This document shows positions 11,375 through 22,013 of a DNA stretch of 64,000 nucleotides, in pieces; position 1 is the first letter of the stretch; each line of letters starts with the position of its first letter. This DNA comes from Rhodoferax sp. (GTDB taxonomy: Bacteria > Pseudomonadota > Gammaproteobacteria > Burkholderiales > Burkholderiaceae_C). The notes beneath the pieces are model-generated. The model searched no databases and was not told the origin of the DNA. It worked only from the letters and a program-made list of their open reading frames with translations. Location: NCBI RefSeq assembly GCF_010365055.1, contig NZ_JAAFHA010000003.1, positions 1-64,000 on the forward strand, given 5' to 3'. The position numbers and the translations under genes were made by a program.

Positions 11375-11398
11375 GCCGCCTGGCCCAAGGAAATCATT

Positions 11399-12049
11399 AT
11401 GCAAAAATTCGACCTGCACAAAGGGCTGGTGGCCCCGATGGACCGCGAAAACGTCGATACCGACGCCATCATTCCCAAGCAATTCCTCAAGTCCATTCGC
11501 AAGACTGGCTTCGGTCAGAATCTGTTCGATGAATGGCGTTACCTGGATGCGGGCTTTCCTGGTCAAGACCCCCAAAGCCGCAAGCCGAACCCTGACTTTG
11601 TGCTGAATCAGCCGCGCTATCAAGGCGCATCGATTCTGCTGGCACGCAAGAACTTTGGCTGCGGCTCGTCACGCGAGCACGCGCCCTGGGCGCTCGATCA
11701 GTTCGGTTTTCGGGCCATCATTGCGCCGAGCTACGCCGACATTTTTTTCAACAACAGCTTCAAGAACGGCTTGCTGCCCATCGTCCTCAGTGAGCACCAG
11801 GTCAGCAAGTTGTTTGACGAGACGCTGGCCTTCCCTGGTTACTCTTTGATGATTGACCTGGAACGCCAGGTGATCGTCAAGCCCGACGGCGAAGAGTTGC
11901 CATTTGAAGTACAGGCCTTTCGCAAATACTGTCTTCTGAATGGCTTTGACGATATTGGACTGACGCTGCGCCATGCCGACAAGATCAAGGCTTTTGAAGC
12001 CCAAAGATTGGCACAAAAACCGTGGCTAGCCCACACCCTGCTTGCATAA
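11399..12049 (+). CDS. leuD: 3-isopropylmalate dehydratase small subunit
   Basis: [48 protein letters not shown]. Confidence 0.96.
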   Translation: MQKFDLHKGLVAPMDRENVDTDAIIPKQFLKSIRKTGFGQNLFDEWRYLDAGFPGQDPQSRKPNPDFVLNQPRYQGASILLARKNFGCGSSREHAPWALDQFGFRAIIAPSYADIFFNNSFKNGLLPIVLSEHQVSKLFDETLAFPGYSLMIDLERQVIVKPDGEELPFEVQAFRKYCLLNGFDDIGLTLRHADKIKAFEAQRLAQKPWLAHTLLA

Positions 12050-12070
12050 GCAACTATAAATTCAATAGCA
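12014..12070 (-). repeat. Palindromic repeat copy 3 (leuD 3' end)
   Basis: TAGCCC (12027-12032) + 20 nt + ACTATAAATTCAATAGC (12053-12069). Confidence 0.75.
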
Positions 12071-12082
12071 GATAAATTCATT

Positions 12083-13150
12083 ATGAAAATTGCAGTTTTG
12101 CCCGGTGATGGCATTGGTACCGAGATTGTGGCCGAGGCAGTGAAGGTCTTGAATGCCCTTGACCTCCAGTTCGAGATGGAAACCGCACTGGTCGGCGGTG
12201 CCGCCTATGAGACCCACGGCCACCCCTTGCCGGAGGCCACTCTCAAACTCGCCAAACAGGCCGATGCCATATTGTTCGGCGCCGTCGGTGACTGGAAATA
12301 CGACAAGCTCGATCGTCCGCTGCGCCCCGAGCAGGCGATTCTGGGCTTGCGCAAAAACCTCGGCCTGTTTGCCAATTTCCGCCCCGCCATTTGTTACCCG
12401 GAGCTGGTCGGCGCTTCCAGCCTCAAGCCCGAGTTGATCGCGGGTCTGGACATCCTGATCATTCGCGAGTTGACCGGCGACATTTACTTTGGCCAGCCGC
12501 GCGGTCGCCGTGTCGCGACCGACGGGCACTTCCCTGGCGCTGAAGAAGCCTTTGACACCATGCGCTACAGCCGCCCCGAGATTGAGCGCATTGCCCACGT
12601 CGCCTTTCAAGCGGCACGCAAACGCGGCAAGCGTGTCACCAGTATCGACAAAGCCAACGTGCTGGAGACTTTTCAGTTTTGGCGCGACGTGGTTACCGAA
12701 GTGGGCCAGCAATACCCTGACGTCGAACTTGACCATATGTACGTGGACAACGCCGCCATGCAACTGGTGCGTGCGCCCAAAAAATTTGATGTTGTGGTCA
12801 CTGGCAACCTGTTTGGCGACATTCTGAGCGATGAAGCCGCGATGCTGACCGGCTCGATTGGCATGCTGCCCTCGGCGTCCCTGAATTCGAGCAACCAGGG
12901 CCTGTATGAGCCCAGCCACGGCAGCGCACCCGACATCGCCGGCAAGGGCATCGCCAACCCGTTGGCCACCATCCTGAGCGCGGCCATGATGCTGCGCTTC
13001 AGCCTGAACCAAGAAACCGCCGCCCAGCGCATTGAAGCCGCGGTCAAGAAGGTGCTGGCACTCGGGCTGCGTACCACTGACATTTTTAGCGAAGGCACCA
13101 CCCGCGTCAGCACCCACGAGATGGGCGCGGCGGTGGTCAAGGCTTTGTAA
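12083..13150 (+). CDS. leuB: 3-isopropylmalate dehydrogenase
   Basis: [23 protein letters not shown], 355 aa. Confidence 0.97.
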   Translation: MKIAVLPGDGIGTEIVAEAVKVLNALDLQFEMETALVGGAAYETHGHPLPEATLKLAKQADAILFGAVGDWKYDKLDRPLRPEQAILGLRKNLGLFANFRPAICYPELVGASSLKPELIAGLDILIIRELTGDIYFGQPRGRRVATDGHFPGAEEAFDTMRYSRPEIERIAHVAFQAARKRGKRVTSIDKANVLETFQFWRDVVTEVGQQYPDVELDHMYVDNAAMQLVRAPKKFDVVVTGNLFGDILSDEAAMLTGSIGMLPSASLNSSNQGLYEPSHGSAPDIAGKGIANPLATILSAAMMLRFSLNQETAAQRIEAAVKKVLALGLRTTDIFSEGTTRVSTHEMGAAVVKAL

Positions 13151-13223
13151 TGATCCGTGCAGCCCGCCTCTTAAGGTGATGCAGTCTGGGTGAACTGTTC
13201 TGATGTTTTTAATTCAACTCTAA

Positions 13224-14399
13224 ATGGGCAAGATGATGAAAATTGGCAATCTGGTGGGTCTGGTTGGTTGGCGTGGCATGGTGGGTTCGGTGTTAATCGA
13301 CCGCATGCAGACTGAAGGCGATTTCGATCTGATTGAACCAGTCTTCTTTTCAACCTCCAATGCCGGTGGCCAAGCCCCGGCTCTGGCCAAAAACGAAACC
13401 ATCCTGAAGGATGCCTTTGACATTGAAGCGCTGAAAAAATGCGACATCATCATCAGCGCCCAGGGGGGCGACTACACCACCGAGGTATTCCCCAAACTAC
13501 GTGCTGCCGGGTGGGGCGGCCATTGGATTGATGCGGCATCCACGCTACGCATGACGGACGACGCCGTCATCATCCTGGACCCGGTCAACCTGAATGTCAT
13601 CAAGAATGCCCTGGCCAAAGGCGGCAACAACTGGATTGGTGGCAATTGCACCGTCAGCTGCATGTTGATGGGTGTCGGTGCGCTGTACAAGGCAGGCTTG
13701 GTCGAGTGGATGACCAGCATGACCTACCAGGCCGCATCCGGTGGCGGCGCGCAGCACATGCGCGAGTTGTTGACGCAATTCGGCACGCTCAATGCCGAAG
13801 TGAAGAACCTGCTGGACGACCCCAAGTCAGCCATCCTCGAAATTGACCGCAAGGTTCTGGGCAAACAGCAAGCCTTGACGCCGGCTGAAACGGCCAATTT
13901 TGGTGTTCCGCTGGGTGGCAGCCTGATTCCCTGGATCGACAAGGACTTGGGCCTTGGCAAGCAATCGGATGAAGCCGGTTGGGGCATGTCGCGCGAGGAA
14001 TGGAAGGGTGGCGCCGAGACCAACAAGATTCTGGGTCAGGGTGCCGCCTTTGGCACCGCTGAGACACCGGTGGACGGCTTCTGCGTGCGCGTGGGCACCA
14101 TGCGCTGCCACAGCCAGGCCCTCACTTTCAAACTGAAGAAGGATGTGCCCAGCGCCGACATTGAAGCCATGATTGCGGCCGATAACGAATGGGTCAAGGT
14201 CGTGCCCAACACGCGCGAGGCCACGGTGCAACACCTGACACCGGTCGCCGTCACCGGCACGCTGGGCATTCCGGTGGGGCGCATCCGCAAGCTCGCCATG
14301 GGGCCGCAGTACGTCGGCGCATTCACCATTGGTGACCAGTTGCTGTGGGGCGCCGCAGAACCCCTGCGCCGCATGCTGCGCATCCTGCTGGCCGCCTAA
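13224..14399 (+). CDS. asd: Aspartate-semialdehyde dehydrogenase
   Basis: [39 protein letters not shown]; start 13224-13236 uncertain. Confidence 0.95.
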   Translation: MGKMMKIGNLVGLVGWRGMVGSVLIDRMQTEGDFDLIEPVFFSTSNAGGQAPALAKNETILKDAFDIEALKKCDIIISAQGGDYTTEVFPKLRAAGWGGHWIDAASTLRMTDDAVIILDPVNLNVIKNALAKGGNNWIGGNCTVSCMLMGVGALYKAGLVEWMTSMTYQAASGGGAQHMRELLTQFGTLNAEVKNLLDDPKSAILEIDRKVLGKQQALTPAETANFGVPLGGSLIPWIDKDLGLGKQSDEAGWGMSREEWKGGAETNKILGQGAAFGTAETPVDGFCVRVGTMRCHSQALTFKLKKDVPSADIEAMIAADNEWVKVVPNTREATVQHLTPVAVTGTLGIPVGRIRKLAMGPQYVGAFTIGDQLLWGAAEPLRRMLRILLAA

Positions 14400-14640
14400 G
14401 CAGTGATTGAATGCTGCTCACGGGTTTGCCCTGGCGGCGAAAGCCGCAGGCCGTTGTCGCTCGACAACATAGAATCCACAGGTGTTTACCTTGCCTGCCA
14501 ATGATTCAAAGTTAAGAGCTGGCTTGGCTTGTCAGGGCCGAACATTGATGCTATGGTGCTTTTCACGTTGCCAGTACTGATGCAGTTGCTCCCCTCATGA
14601 CGACAAACTTCCCAGCCGCCCGAACACCGGAGTCCACAAA

Positions 14641-17256
14641 TTGATTTCTAAGTCTCATCGTTGGCAAAGAACTGCCATGGCAATTGCGGCCACTGCGATT
14701 TTCGGCCTCTGGGGATCGAATGCGGCGGCACTTTCACTGGGTCGAATCTCGGTTCAATCGGCACTCGGAGAGCCTTTGCGGGCGGAAATTGAAGTTCCGG
14801 AAATCAACGCCGAAGAGGCCGCTTCGCTCAAAGCATCGATTGCGTCGCCAGACGCCTTCCGCACTGCCGGCTTGGAATACAACCCTGCCATGGCGAGCCT
14901 GCAGGTCTCGCTTCAACGACGTGCCGACGGACGTGCCTACATTCGTTTAAGCAGCGACCGGGCCATCAACGATCCGTTTGTTGACATGATTCTGGTGGCC
15001 AGCTGGGCGACCGGTCGCATCGTGCGTGACTACACCCTGTTGTTTGACCCACCCAGTCTGCGGCAAGCGGCAAGCACCGCACCAACCCCGGCTCAAGTCC
15101 CGGTGCAAGTTCCAGCGCCGTCGTCGACCAGTCGGGTCGCTCCTCCAGTCGCGCCTGCGCCTTCGAGACCGATCGCGGCGCCCGCGCGGCCTGCAGTTGA
15201 GCCTGCTCAAAGCCCGGTCAAACCGCCTGCACGCCCGCTGGCTGACAAGGCACCGGACGCCCAAGTCCGCTCGGTAACCGTCAAGTCCGGCGACACAGCC
15301 AGCAAAATAGCGACGGCGACAAAGCCGGCCAATGTCTCCCTTGACCAGATGCTGGTGGCTCTGCTGCGCGCCAACCCGGACGCCTTCATCGGCGATAACG
15401 TCAACCGCGTCAAGGCCGGCTCAGTCGTGAGCATCCCCACCGCGGCGCAAGCAGAAGCCACGCCAGCCGCAGACGCCCGCCAGATCATCATTGCCCAAAG
15501 CAAGGATTTCAACGACTTCCGCCGCAAGCTGGCAGCTGCCGCGCCCAGCGCCCAGATGGCGGGCGCAGACCGCAAAGCGAGCGGCGCGGTGCAGGCCAAA
15601 GTTGAGGACAAAAAACCCCTCACCGCGGTGCCTGACAAATTGACTTTGTCAAAAGGAGCCGTTCAGGGCGCCTCCGCTGAAGCTCAGCTAGCCCAAGAGC
15701 GCAATGCCAAAGAGGCGGCCGACCGGGCGACCGAAATCGCCAAGAACATCAGTGACCTTGGCAAACTTGGGGCGGCATCGACTGCCGTGGCGCCGGCTCT
15801 GCCGGCATCTGCCGCGTTGGTCGCCGAGCCAAGCGCAGCGCCGAGCGTCACCGCGGCCTCAGCACCAGCGGTTAGCGCGCCCGCTTCTGCCGCCGCAGTT
15901 GCAGTGCCTGGGGCACCAGTGCTTAGCCCCATGGCAACAGCATCGGCACCCACGCCAGCGCCTGCAGCCACCCCACCCGTGGCGCTGCCCGAACCCAGCT
16001 TGCTTGACGACATGACGGAAAGCCCTTTGGCCCTGTCCGGCGCCCTTGGCCTGGTCGCCCTGTTGGTCGCCTTTGGGCTCTACCGCACCAACAAGCGCAA
16101 GAAGGCCGCCGCGGGCGATAGTTCATTTCTGGACAGTCAGTTGCAGCCCGACTCATTCTTTGGCGCCAGTGGCGGTGAAAGTGTCGACACCAGTGACAAT
16201 GCGGCCACGGGTTCCTCCATGGTCTACTCGCCCAGCCAGCTTGATGCGGTCGACGATGTTGACCCCGTCGCCGAGGCTGATGTCTATCTCGCCTATGGGC
16301 GCGACATGCAGGCGGAAGAAATTTTGAAGGATGCCCTGGTTAGCAACCCCGGACGCATCGCGATCCATCAAAAATTGCTTGATATTTTCGCCAAGCGGCG
16401 TGATACGAGAAGCTTTGAGAACATGGCCACCCAGGCCTTCAGGATGACAGAGGGTCAGGGGCCGGAATGGGAACGTATTTGCCTACTCGGCTTGAGCATT
16501 GACCCGAGCAATGCGCTGTACCAACCCGGCGGCGAACCCAACAATCCGGATGGCACGCCTTCTCGTCCGATGACACTCGAACAGACGGGCAGTCTTGCTG
16601 CCGGTGTGGGTGCAGCGGCGACCCAAGTCATTGCGCCCCAGGCTGGCGGGGCAGCAGATCTCGATTTGGACCTCGACTTTTCGCTTGACGAGGAGCCCGT
16701 CAGCGCGATCAGCGAGATTCAACCCAGCTACACCGAACCCACCATCAGCCTGAAGGCGGTCGATGAACCCCCAGTGCTTGATTTTGGCTTGGACGAAGCC
16801 GCAGTACCTTTTGTGCCGGCCAAAGCCGATGCAGCCGATGGCATCGGTGCCATTGAATTCTCGCTGCCCGATCTGGATGCTGTAGACAATGACCAGAGCC
16901 CACCGGCGGCGAACAGCGACGATTTCAAACTGCAAGCCGCCAATAGTTTTGGACTGACCAGCCCCGTGCCCCTGCCCAAATCAGAACCACCAGCGCCTGC
17001 CGCGCCTGATTTAGGCATGCTCGAGTTTGACCTCGGCTCCCTGTCCCTGGATTTGGGGGACGAAGCACCGACGGATACCGCCGCAAGCCCGATGGCCAAT
17101 GAGTATGAAGACCCATTGGTCACCAAGCTGGCACTGGCAGAGGAATTCCGGGCGATTGGCGACGAGGACGGCGCACGCGCGCTGATTGAAGAAGTGATCT
17201 CTGAAGCCTCAGGCGACATGAAGATCAAGGCGCAACGCGCGCTGAGCAACCTCTGA
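14641..17256 (+). CDS. fimV: FimV-like pilus assembly / peptidoglycan-binding (LysM) protein
   Basis: LSLGRISVQSALGEPLRAEIEVPEI N-terminus, LysM-like region, single TM, acidic C-terminus ending ALIEEVISEASGDMKIKAQRALSNL; upstream of truA. Confidence 0.9.
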   Translation: MISKSHRWQRTAMAIAATAIFGLWGSNAAALSLGRISVQSALGEPLRAEIEVPEINAEEAASLKASIASPDAFRTAGLEYNPAMASLQVSLQRRADGRAYIRLSSDRAINDPFVDMILVASWATGRIVRDYTLLFDPPSLRQAASTAPTPAQVPVQVPAPSSTSRVAPPVAPAPSRPIAAPARPAVEPAQSPVKPPARPLADKAPDAQVRSVTVKSGDTASKIATATKPANVSLDQMLVALLRANPDAFIGDNVNRVKAGSVVSIPTAAQAEATPAADARQIIIAQSKDFNDFRRKLAAAAPSAQMAGADRKASGAVQAKVEDKKPLTAVPDKLTLSKGAVQGASAEAQLAQERNAKEAADRATEIAKNISDLGKLGAASTAVAPALPASAALVAEPSAAPSVTAASAPAVSAPASAAAVAVPGAPVLSPMATASAPTPAPAATPPVALPEPSLLDDMTESPLALSGALGLVALLVAFGLYRTNKRKKAAAGDSSFLDSQLQPDSFFGASGGESVDTSDNAATGSSMVYSPSQLDAVDDVDPVAEADVYLAYGRDMQAEEILKDALVSNPGRIAIHQKLLDIFAKRRDTRSFENMATQAFRMTEGQGPEWERICLLGLSIDPSNALYQPGGEPNNPDGTPSRPMTLEQTGSLAAGVGAAATQVIAPQAGGAADLDLDLDFSLDEEPVSAISEIQPSYTEPTISLKAVDEPPVLDFGLDEAAVPFVPAKADAADGIGAIEFSLPDLDAVDNDQSPPAANSDDFKLQAANSFGLTSPVPLPKSEPPAPAAPDLGMLEFDLGSLSLDLGDEAPTDTAASPMANEYEDPLVTKLALAEEFRAIGDEDGARALIEEVISEASGDMKIKAQRALSNL

Positions 17257-17305
17257 TCTGCCTTCGCCACAGAGCAGTCGCCGAGCACCGCGCAATGAAT
17301 CCACT

Positions 17306-18088
17306 GTGAGACTGGCACTGGGCATCAGCTACAACGGGCAGGCCTACCAAGGCTGGCAGAGCCAGTTATCCCGCCAGACGGTGCAGGACAAGCTCGAGCT
17401 GGCCTTGGGCAAGTTCACCGCCCAGCGGGTTTCCACGCTGTGTGCCGGCCGCACCGACGCTGGCGTCCATGGTCTGATGCAGGTGGTGCATTTCGACACG
17501 CTGCTTGAGCGCGCCACGTCATCCTGGGTACGCGGCACCAATGCTTTGCTGCCGCGCGACATTGCCGTGGAATGGGCGCATGTGGTGCCCCCCGAGTTTC
17601 ATTGCCGCGCCAGCGCCTTGTCGCGTCGTTATGCCTACATCGTGATGGAATCCCCGGTTCGCCCCAGCGTGGATGCGGGCCGAGTTGGCTGGGTCTTCAA
17701 GCCACTGGACGCTGGCGCGATGCAAGAGGCCGTGGCGTACCTGCTCGGCGAGCAGGACTTCACCTCGTTTCGGGCGTCGGCCTGCCAGGCGCTGTCGCCG
17801 ATCAAGACGCTGCGACGCATCGACATCTCGAAACGCGGCGCCTACTGGCGATTCGAATTTGAAGCCAACGCCTTTCTGCACCACATGATTCGCAACATCA
17901 TGGGTTGCCTGGTAACAGTGGGTCAGGGCAAGCAGGCGCCGCAATGGGTCAAGCACGTGCTGCTGGAGCGCGACCGCGATGCCGCCGCACCGACGTTTTC
18001 CCCTGACGGGCTGTACTTTCTCGGTCCGTGTTATGCCCCCCATTGGGGTTTGCCGGATCGCACACCGGCCTTTGATGCATTGCCATGA
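17306..18088 (+). CDS. truA: tRNA pseudouridine(38-40) synthase
   Basis: RLALGISYNGQAYQGWQSQ, CAGRTDAGVHGLMQVVHFDT. Confidence 0.95.
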   Translation: MRLALGISYNGQAYQGWQSQLSRQTVQDKLELALGKFTAQRVSTLCAGRTDAGVHGLMQVVHFDTLLERATSSWVRGTNALLPRDIAVEWAHVVPPEFHCRASALSRRYAYIVMESPVRPSVDAGRVGWVFKPLDAGAMQEAVAYLLGEQDFTSFRASACQALSPIKTLRRIDISKRGAYWRFEFEANAFLHHMIRNIMGCLVTVGQGKQAPQWVKHVLLERDRDAAAPTFSPDGLYFLGPCYAPHWGLPDRTPAFDALP

Positions 18089-18816
18089 CCACTACCCCCC
18101 TATTTGCCCAGCGCACCCGGATCAAGATCTGCGGTCTCACGCGTGAACAGGACGTCGACGCAGCCGTGGCGGCCGGCGCGGATGCCATCGGCTTTGTGCT
18201 TTATGCCAAAAGTCCGCGCTATGTCACACCAACGCGGGCGTTTGAGCTGGCGCGCCGACTGCCGCCCTTTGTCACACCGGTGCTGTTGTTTGTCAATGAG
18301 ACTACTGAAAATATCATAGCTGCCCACGCAATCGTAGCGGGGGCTACAGCTCAATTTCATGGTGAAGAAACACCGGAGCAGTGTTGGCTGGCATCCCAAG
18401 CGGGGGCTCGCCCCTATTTGCGTGCAGCGCGCATTCCGCTGGGTGACACTGGTGGCGGCTTCGATCTCGTAAAATTCGCGCTTGATTATTCTCAGGCCCA
18501 GGCCATTTTGCTCGATGCCCATGTGGAAGGCTACGGCGGTGGCGGTCAAACATTCAATTGGTCACTGCTGCCTCCAAACGTCAACGCTCACCTCGTCTTG
18601 AGTGGTGGGCTCAGCGCTGCCAACGTGACCGCGGGCATCCTGCAGGTGCGCCCGCGCTGTAAATCGCTGGCAGTCGATGTGAGTTCGGGGGTCGAAGTCT
18701 CCGGCCCCGGCAACAAGGGCATCAAAGACCCTGAAAAGATCAACCAGTTTGTCGCCGCCGTTCGCGCCGCCGACAAGCAATTTGAATACCTTGCGGGACA
18801 GACCGCAGTTACGTGA
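18085..18816 (+). CDS. trpF: Phosphoribosylanthranilate isomerase
   Basis: RIKICGLTREQDVDAAVAAGADAIGFVLYAKSPRYV; ATGA overlap with truA. Confidence 0.95.
   Translation: MTTTPLFAQRTRIKICGLTREQDVDAAVAAGADAIGFVLYAKSPRYVTPTRAFELARRLPPFVTPVLLFVNETTENIIAAHAIVAGATAQFHGEETPEQCWLASQAGARPYLRAARIPLGDTGGGFDLVKFALDYSQAQAILLDAHVEGYGGGGQTFNWSLLPPNVNAHLVLSGGLSAANVTAGILQVRPRCKSLAVDVSSGVEVSGPGNKGIKDPEKINQFVAAVRAADKQFEYLAGQTAVT
18301..18358 (+). repeat. Palindromic repeat copy 4 (inside trpF)
   Basis: ACTGAAAATATCATAGC (18304-18320) + 20 nt + GGGCTACAGC (18341-). Confidence 0.8.
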
Positions 18817-18852
18817 AACGAACCAGCTCTGTCCCCAACTGATTAGTTAACT

Positions 18853-20181
18853 ATGTATAAATACCAACAACCCGACCCGCGTGGTCACTTCGGCATTTAC
18901 GGCGGCAGCTTTGTTTCCGAGACGCTGACGCATGCCATCAATGAACTCAAGGCGGCTTACGCCAAGTACCAGTTCGACCCTGCTTTTGTCGCCGAATTCG
19001 AGTACGAACTCAAGCACTTTGTCGGTCGTCCCTCCCCTGTTTACCACGCCGCGCGCATGAGCCGCGAGCAGGGCGGCGCGCAGATTTTTCTCAAGCGCGA
19101 AGATCTGAACCACACCGGCGCCCACAAGATCAACAACACCATCGGCCAGGCGATGCTGGCCAAGCGCATGGGCAAGCCGCGCGTGATTGCCGAGACCGGC
19201 GCCGGCCAGCACGGCGTCGCCACCGCCACCATCTGCGCCCGCTACGGTCTGGAATGCGTGGTCTACATGGGCAGTGAAGACGTCAAGCGCCAAAGCCCCA
19301 ATGTGTACCGCATGAACCTGCTCGGCGCCACGGTGGTGCCGGTCGAATCGGGGAGCCGCACCCTCAAAGACGCCTTGAACGAGGCCATGCGCGACTGGGT
19401 CGCCAACGTGGACAACACGTTTTACATCATCGGCACGGTGGCCGGACCGCACCCGTACCCGATGATGGTGCGCGATTTTCAAAGCGTGATCGGCAAGGAA
19501 TGTCTGGTGCAAATGCCCGAGATGCTGCAAGCCGCAGGCTGCACCAGTGGCCAGCCGGACGTGGTCACGGCCTGTGTCGGCGGCGGCTCCAACGCCATGG
19601 GCATATTTCACCCCTACATTGCGCATGAAGCCACGCGCCTGATTGGCGTCGAAGCAGCAGGCGAAGGCATGGACAGCGGCAAACACTCGGCCTCGCTGCA
19701 ACGCGGCAGCCCGGGCGTGCTGCACGGCAACCGCACCTATGTGCTGCAAGACGACAACGGCCAGGTCACTGAAACACACAGCATCAGCGCCGGCCTGGAC
19801 TACCCTGGCGTTGGCCCGGAGCACGCCTTCCTCAAAGACATCGGCCGGGCCGAGTATGTGGGCATCACAGACCAGGAGGCCTTAGCCGCCTTCCACTACC
19901 TGTGCCGTACCGAAGGCATTATTCCGGCGCTCGAATCGAGTCACGCCGTGGCTTACGCCATGAAGCTGGCCAAAACCATGCGCCCAGACCAATCGATCCT
20001 GGTGAATTTGTCCGGTCGCGGCGACAAGGACATCGGCACCGTGGCCGATCTCTCCAACGCCAATTTCTTTTGCCGCCCCAGTTGCACCGGGCAGTCGGTC
20101 AAGGGAAACTCAATACAAAATAAGCCTGTAGCCCTTGTGCCGCTTGCGCGAACAGCTAGTGTTTCAGGAGCACCCCAATGA
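18853..20181 (+). CDS. trpB: Tryptophan synthase beta chain
   Basis: [60 protein letters not shown]. Confidence 0.96.
   Translation: MYKYQQPDPRGHFGIYGGSFVSETLTHAINELKAAYAKYQFDPAFVAEFEYELKHFVGRPSPVYHAARMSREQGGAQIFLKREDLNHTGAHKINNTIGQAMLAKRMGKPRVIAETGAGQHGVATATICARYGLECVVYMGSEDVKRQSPNVYRMNLLGATVVPVESGSRTLKDALNEAMRDWVANVDNTFYIIGTVAGPHPYPMMVRDFQSVIGKECLVQMPEMLQAAGCTSGQPDVVTACVGGGSNAMGIFHPYIAHEATRLIGVEAAGEGMDSGKHSASLQRGSPGVLHGNRTYVLQDDNGQVTETHSISAGLDYPGVGPEHAFLKDIGRAEYVGITDQEALAAFHYLCRTEGIIPALESSHAVAYAMKLAKTMRPDQSILVNLSGRGDKDIGTVADLSNANFFCRPSCTGQSVKGNSIQNKPVALVPLARTASVSGAPQ
20114..20172 (-). repeat. Palindromic repeat copy 5 (trpB 3' end)
   Basis: GCCTGTAGCCC (TAGCCC 20129-20134) + 20 nt + GCTAGTGTTTCAGGAGC (20155-20171). 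Confidence 0.8.
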
Positions 20182-20999
20182 GCCGCATCGCGCCCACTTT
20201 TGCCGCGCTGAGGGCCCAAGGGCGCAAGGCCCTGATTCCCTATGTCACCGCGGGCTTCCCGTTCCCCGATGTCACGCCTGAGTTGATGCACGCATTTGTG
20301 GCGGGTGGCGCTGATGTGATTGAACTGGGCGTGCCCTTTTCCGACCCCAGCGCCGATGGCCCGGTGATCCAGAAAGCCGGCGACAAGGCACTGGCCGCCG
20401 GCATTGGCATGGTGCAAGTACTCGCTATGGTGCGCAGCTTCCGACAGCAGGACAACAGCACGCCGGTGGTGCTGATGGGCTACGCCAACCCGGTGGAGCG
20501 CTACAACCAGAAACATGACCGAGGGGACGCCAAGAGTGCTTTCGTGCTGGACGCAGCAGCAGCCGGTGTCGACGGTGTGCTGGTCGTCGACTACCCGCCC
20601 GAAGAATGCGAAGACTTTGCTTCTGAGCTCAAAAGTGCGGGACTGGACCTGATTTTCTTGCTCGCGCCCACCAGTACCGACGAGCGCATGCAGCAAGTCG
20701 CGCGGGTCGCCAGCGGCTATGTTTACTACGTCTCGCTAAAGGGTGTCACCGGGTCCGGCGCGCTCGACACCGCTGCCGTCGAGGCGATGCTGCCGCGCAT
20801 TCGTGCGCACGTGAACGTGCCGGTCGGCGTCGGTTTTGGCATTCGCGATGCCGCCACCGCCAGGATCATCGGGCAGGTGGCGGATGCGGTTGTCATCGGG
20901 AGCAAAATCATCGAGTTGATTGATGCACAGCCGCGGGACCAAGTGGCCCCGGTGGCACAAAAATTCCTGCGTGAAATCCGCACTGCGCTCGATTCATAA
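20178..20999 (+). CDS. trpA: Tryptophan synthase alpha chain
   Basis: [49 protein letters not shown] overlap with trpB. Confidence 0.96.
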   Translation: MSRIAPTFAALRAQGRKALIPYVTAGFPFPDVTPELMHAFVAGGADVIELGVPFSDPSADGPVIQKAGDKALAAGIGMVQVLAMVRSFRQQDNSTPVVLMGYANPVERYNQKHDRGDAKSAFVLDAAAAGVDGVLVVDYPPEECEDFASELKSAGLDLIFLLAPTSTDERMQQVARVASGYVYYVSLKGVTGSGALDTAAVEAMLPRIRAHVNVPVGVGFGIRDAATARIIGQVADAVVIGSKIIELIDAQPRDQVAPVAQKFLREIRTALDS

Positions 21000-21049
21000 T
21001 CCACCGCATGCCGTTTGACTTTTACATTTCTGATTAGCGGAGAAACGCC

Positions 21050-21922
21050 ATGAGCTGGCTCGAAAAACTACTTCCCCCAAAAATTCAGCAGACCAACCCG
21101 GCCGACCGGCGCAGCGTGCCCACGGGTCTGTGGATCAAATGCCCGAGTTGCGACAGCGTGCTGTACAAAACCGACCTGGAACAAAACCAGAATGTCTGCC
21201 CGAGCTGCAGCCACCACCACCGGATCGGCGCACGCGCCCGGCTCAATGTCTTTCTGGACAACGAAGGGCGTTATGAAATTGGCCAGGAGGTGCTGCCGGT
21301 CGATGCCCTCAAGTTCAAGGACAGCCGCAAGTACCCGGAGCGTTTGAAAGAAGCGCTGGAAAACACCGGCGAGACCGATGCGCTGGTGGTGATCGGCGGC
21401 GCGGTGATGGGTATCGGCGTGGTGGCGGCCTGCTTTGAATTCGAATTCATGGGCGGCAGCATGGGCTCCGTAGTAGGCGAGCGCTTTGTGCGGGGCGTGC
21501 ATACCGCGATCGAACAAAAAGTGCCGTTTGTCTGTTTCTCTTCGACCGGCGGCGCGCGCATGCAGGAAGGGCTGCTGAGCCTGATGCAAATGGCCAAGAC
21601 CAATGCCTCGTTGACGCGACTGGCCAAAAAAGGACTGCCCTTCATCAGCGTGCTGACCGATCCGACCATGGGCGGCGTCAGCGCAGGCTTTGCCTTTTTG
21701 GGCGACGTGGTGATCGCCGAACCCAAAGCCCTGATCGGCTTTGCGGGCCCGCGCGTGATCGAATCCACCATGCGTGTGACGCTGCCTGAAGGCTTTCAAC
21801 GCGCCGAATTCCTGCAGACCAAAGGCGCGATCGACCTCATTTGTGATCGCCGGGAGCTGCGCAAGACCATCGCCGAGACCTTGGCCATGTTGACGCGCCA
21901 ATCAGCGGATGCGGTGAGTTAA
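21050..21922 (+). CDS. accD: Acetyl-CoA carboxylase carboxyltransferase subunit beta
   Basis: [13 protein letters not shown], zinc-ribbon CPSCDSVLY...CPSCSHH. Confidence 0.96.
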   Translation: MSWLEKLLPPKIQQTNPADRRSVPTGLWIKCPSCDSVLYKTDLEQNQNVCPSCSHHHRIGARARLNVFLDNEGRYEIGQEVLPVDALKFKDSRKYPERLKEALENTGETDALVVIGGAVMGIGVVAACFEFEFMGGSMGSVVGERFVRGVHTAIEQKVPFVCFSSTGGARMQEGLLSLMQMAKTNASLTRLAKKGLPFISVLTDPTMGGVSAGFAFLGDVVIAEPKALIGFAGPRVIESTMRVTLPEGFQRAEFLQTKGAIDLICDRRELRKTIAETLAMLTRQSADAVS

Positions 21923-22013
21923 AGAATCTGGGGCTGCATCAGGAAAAGACAGTCACAGTCCGCCCTTTGGGGCCTATCGCCGCGCCAGGCCCGAACTTGC
22001 CGGATCGCACGTT

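Noticed and set aside
12062-13117. 351-aa minus-strand ORF
   Set aside because: Antisense to leuB; shadow ORF.
15060-16010. Highly repetitive Ala/Pro-rich DNA in fimV
   Set aside because: Irregular low-complexity linker typical of FimV, no fixed period.
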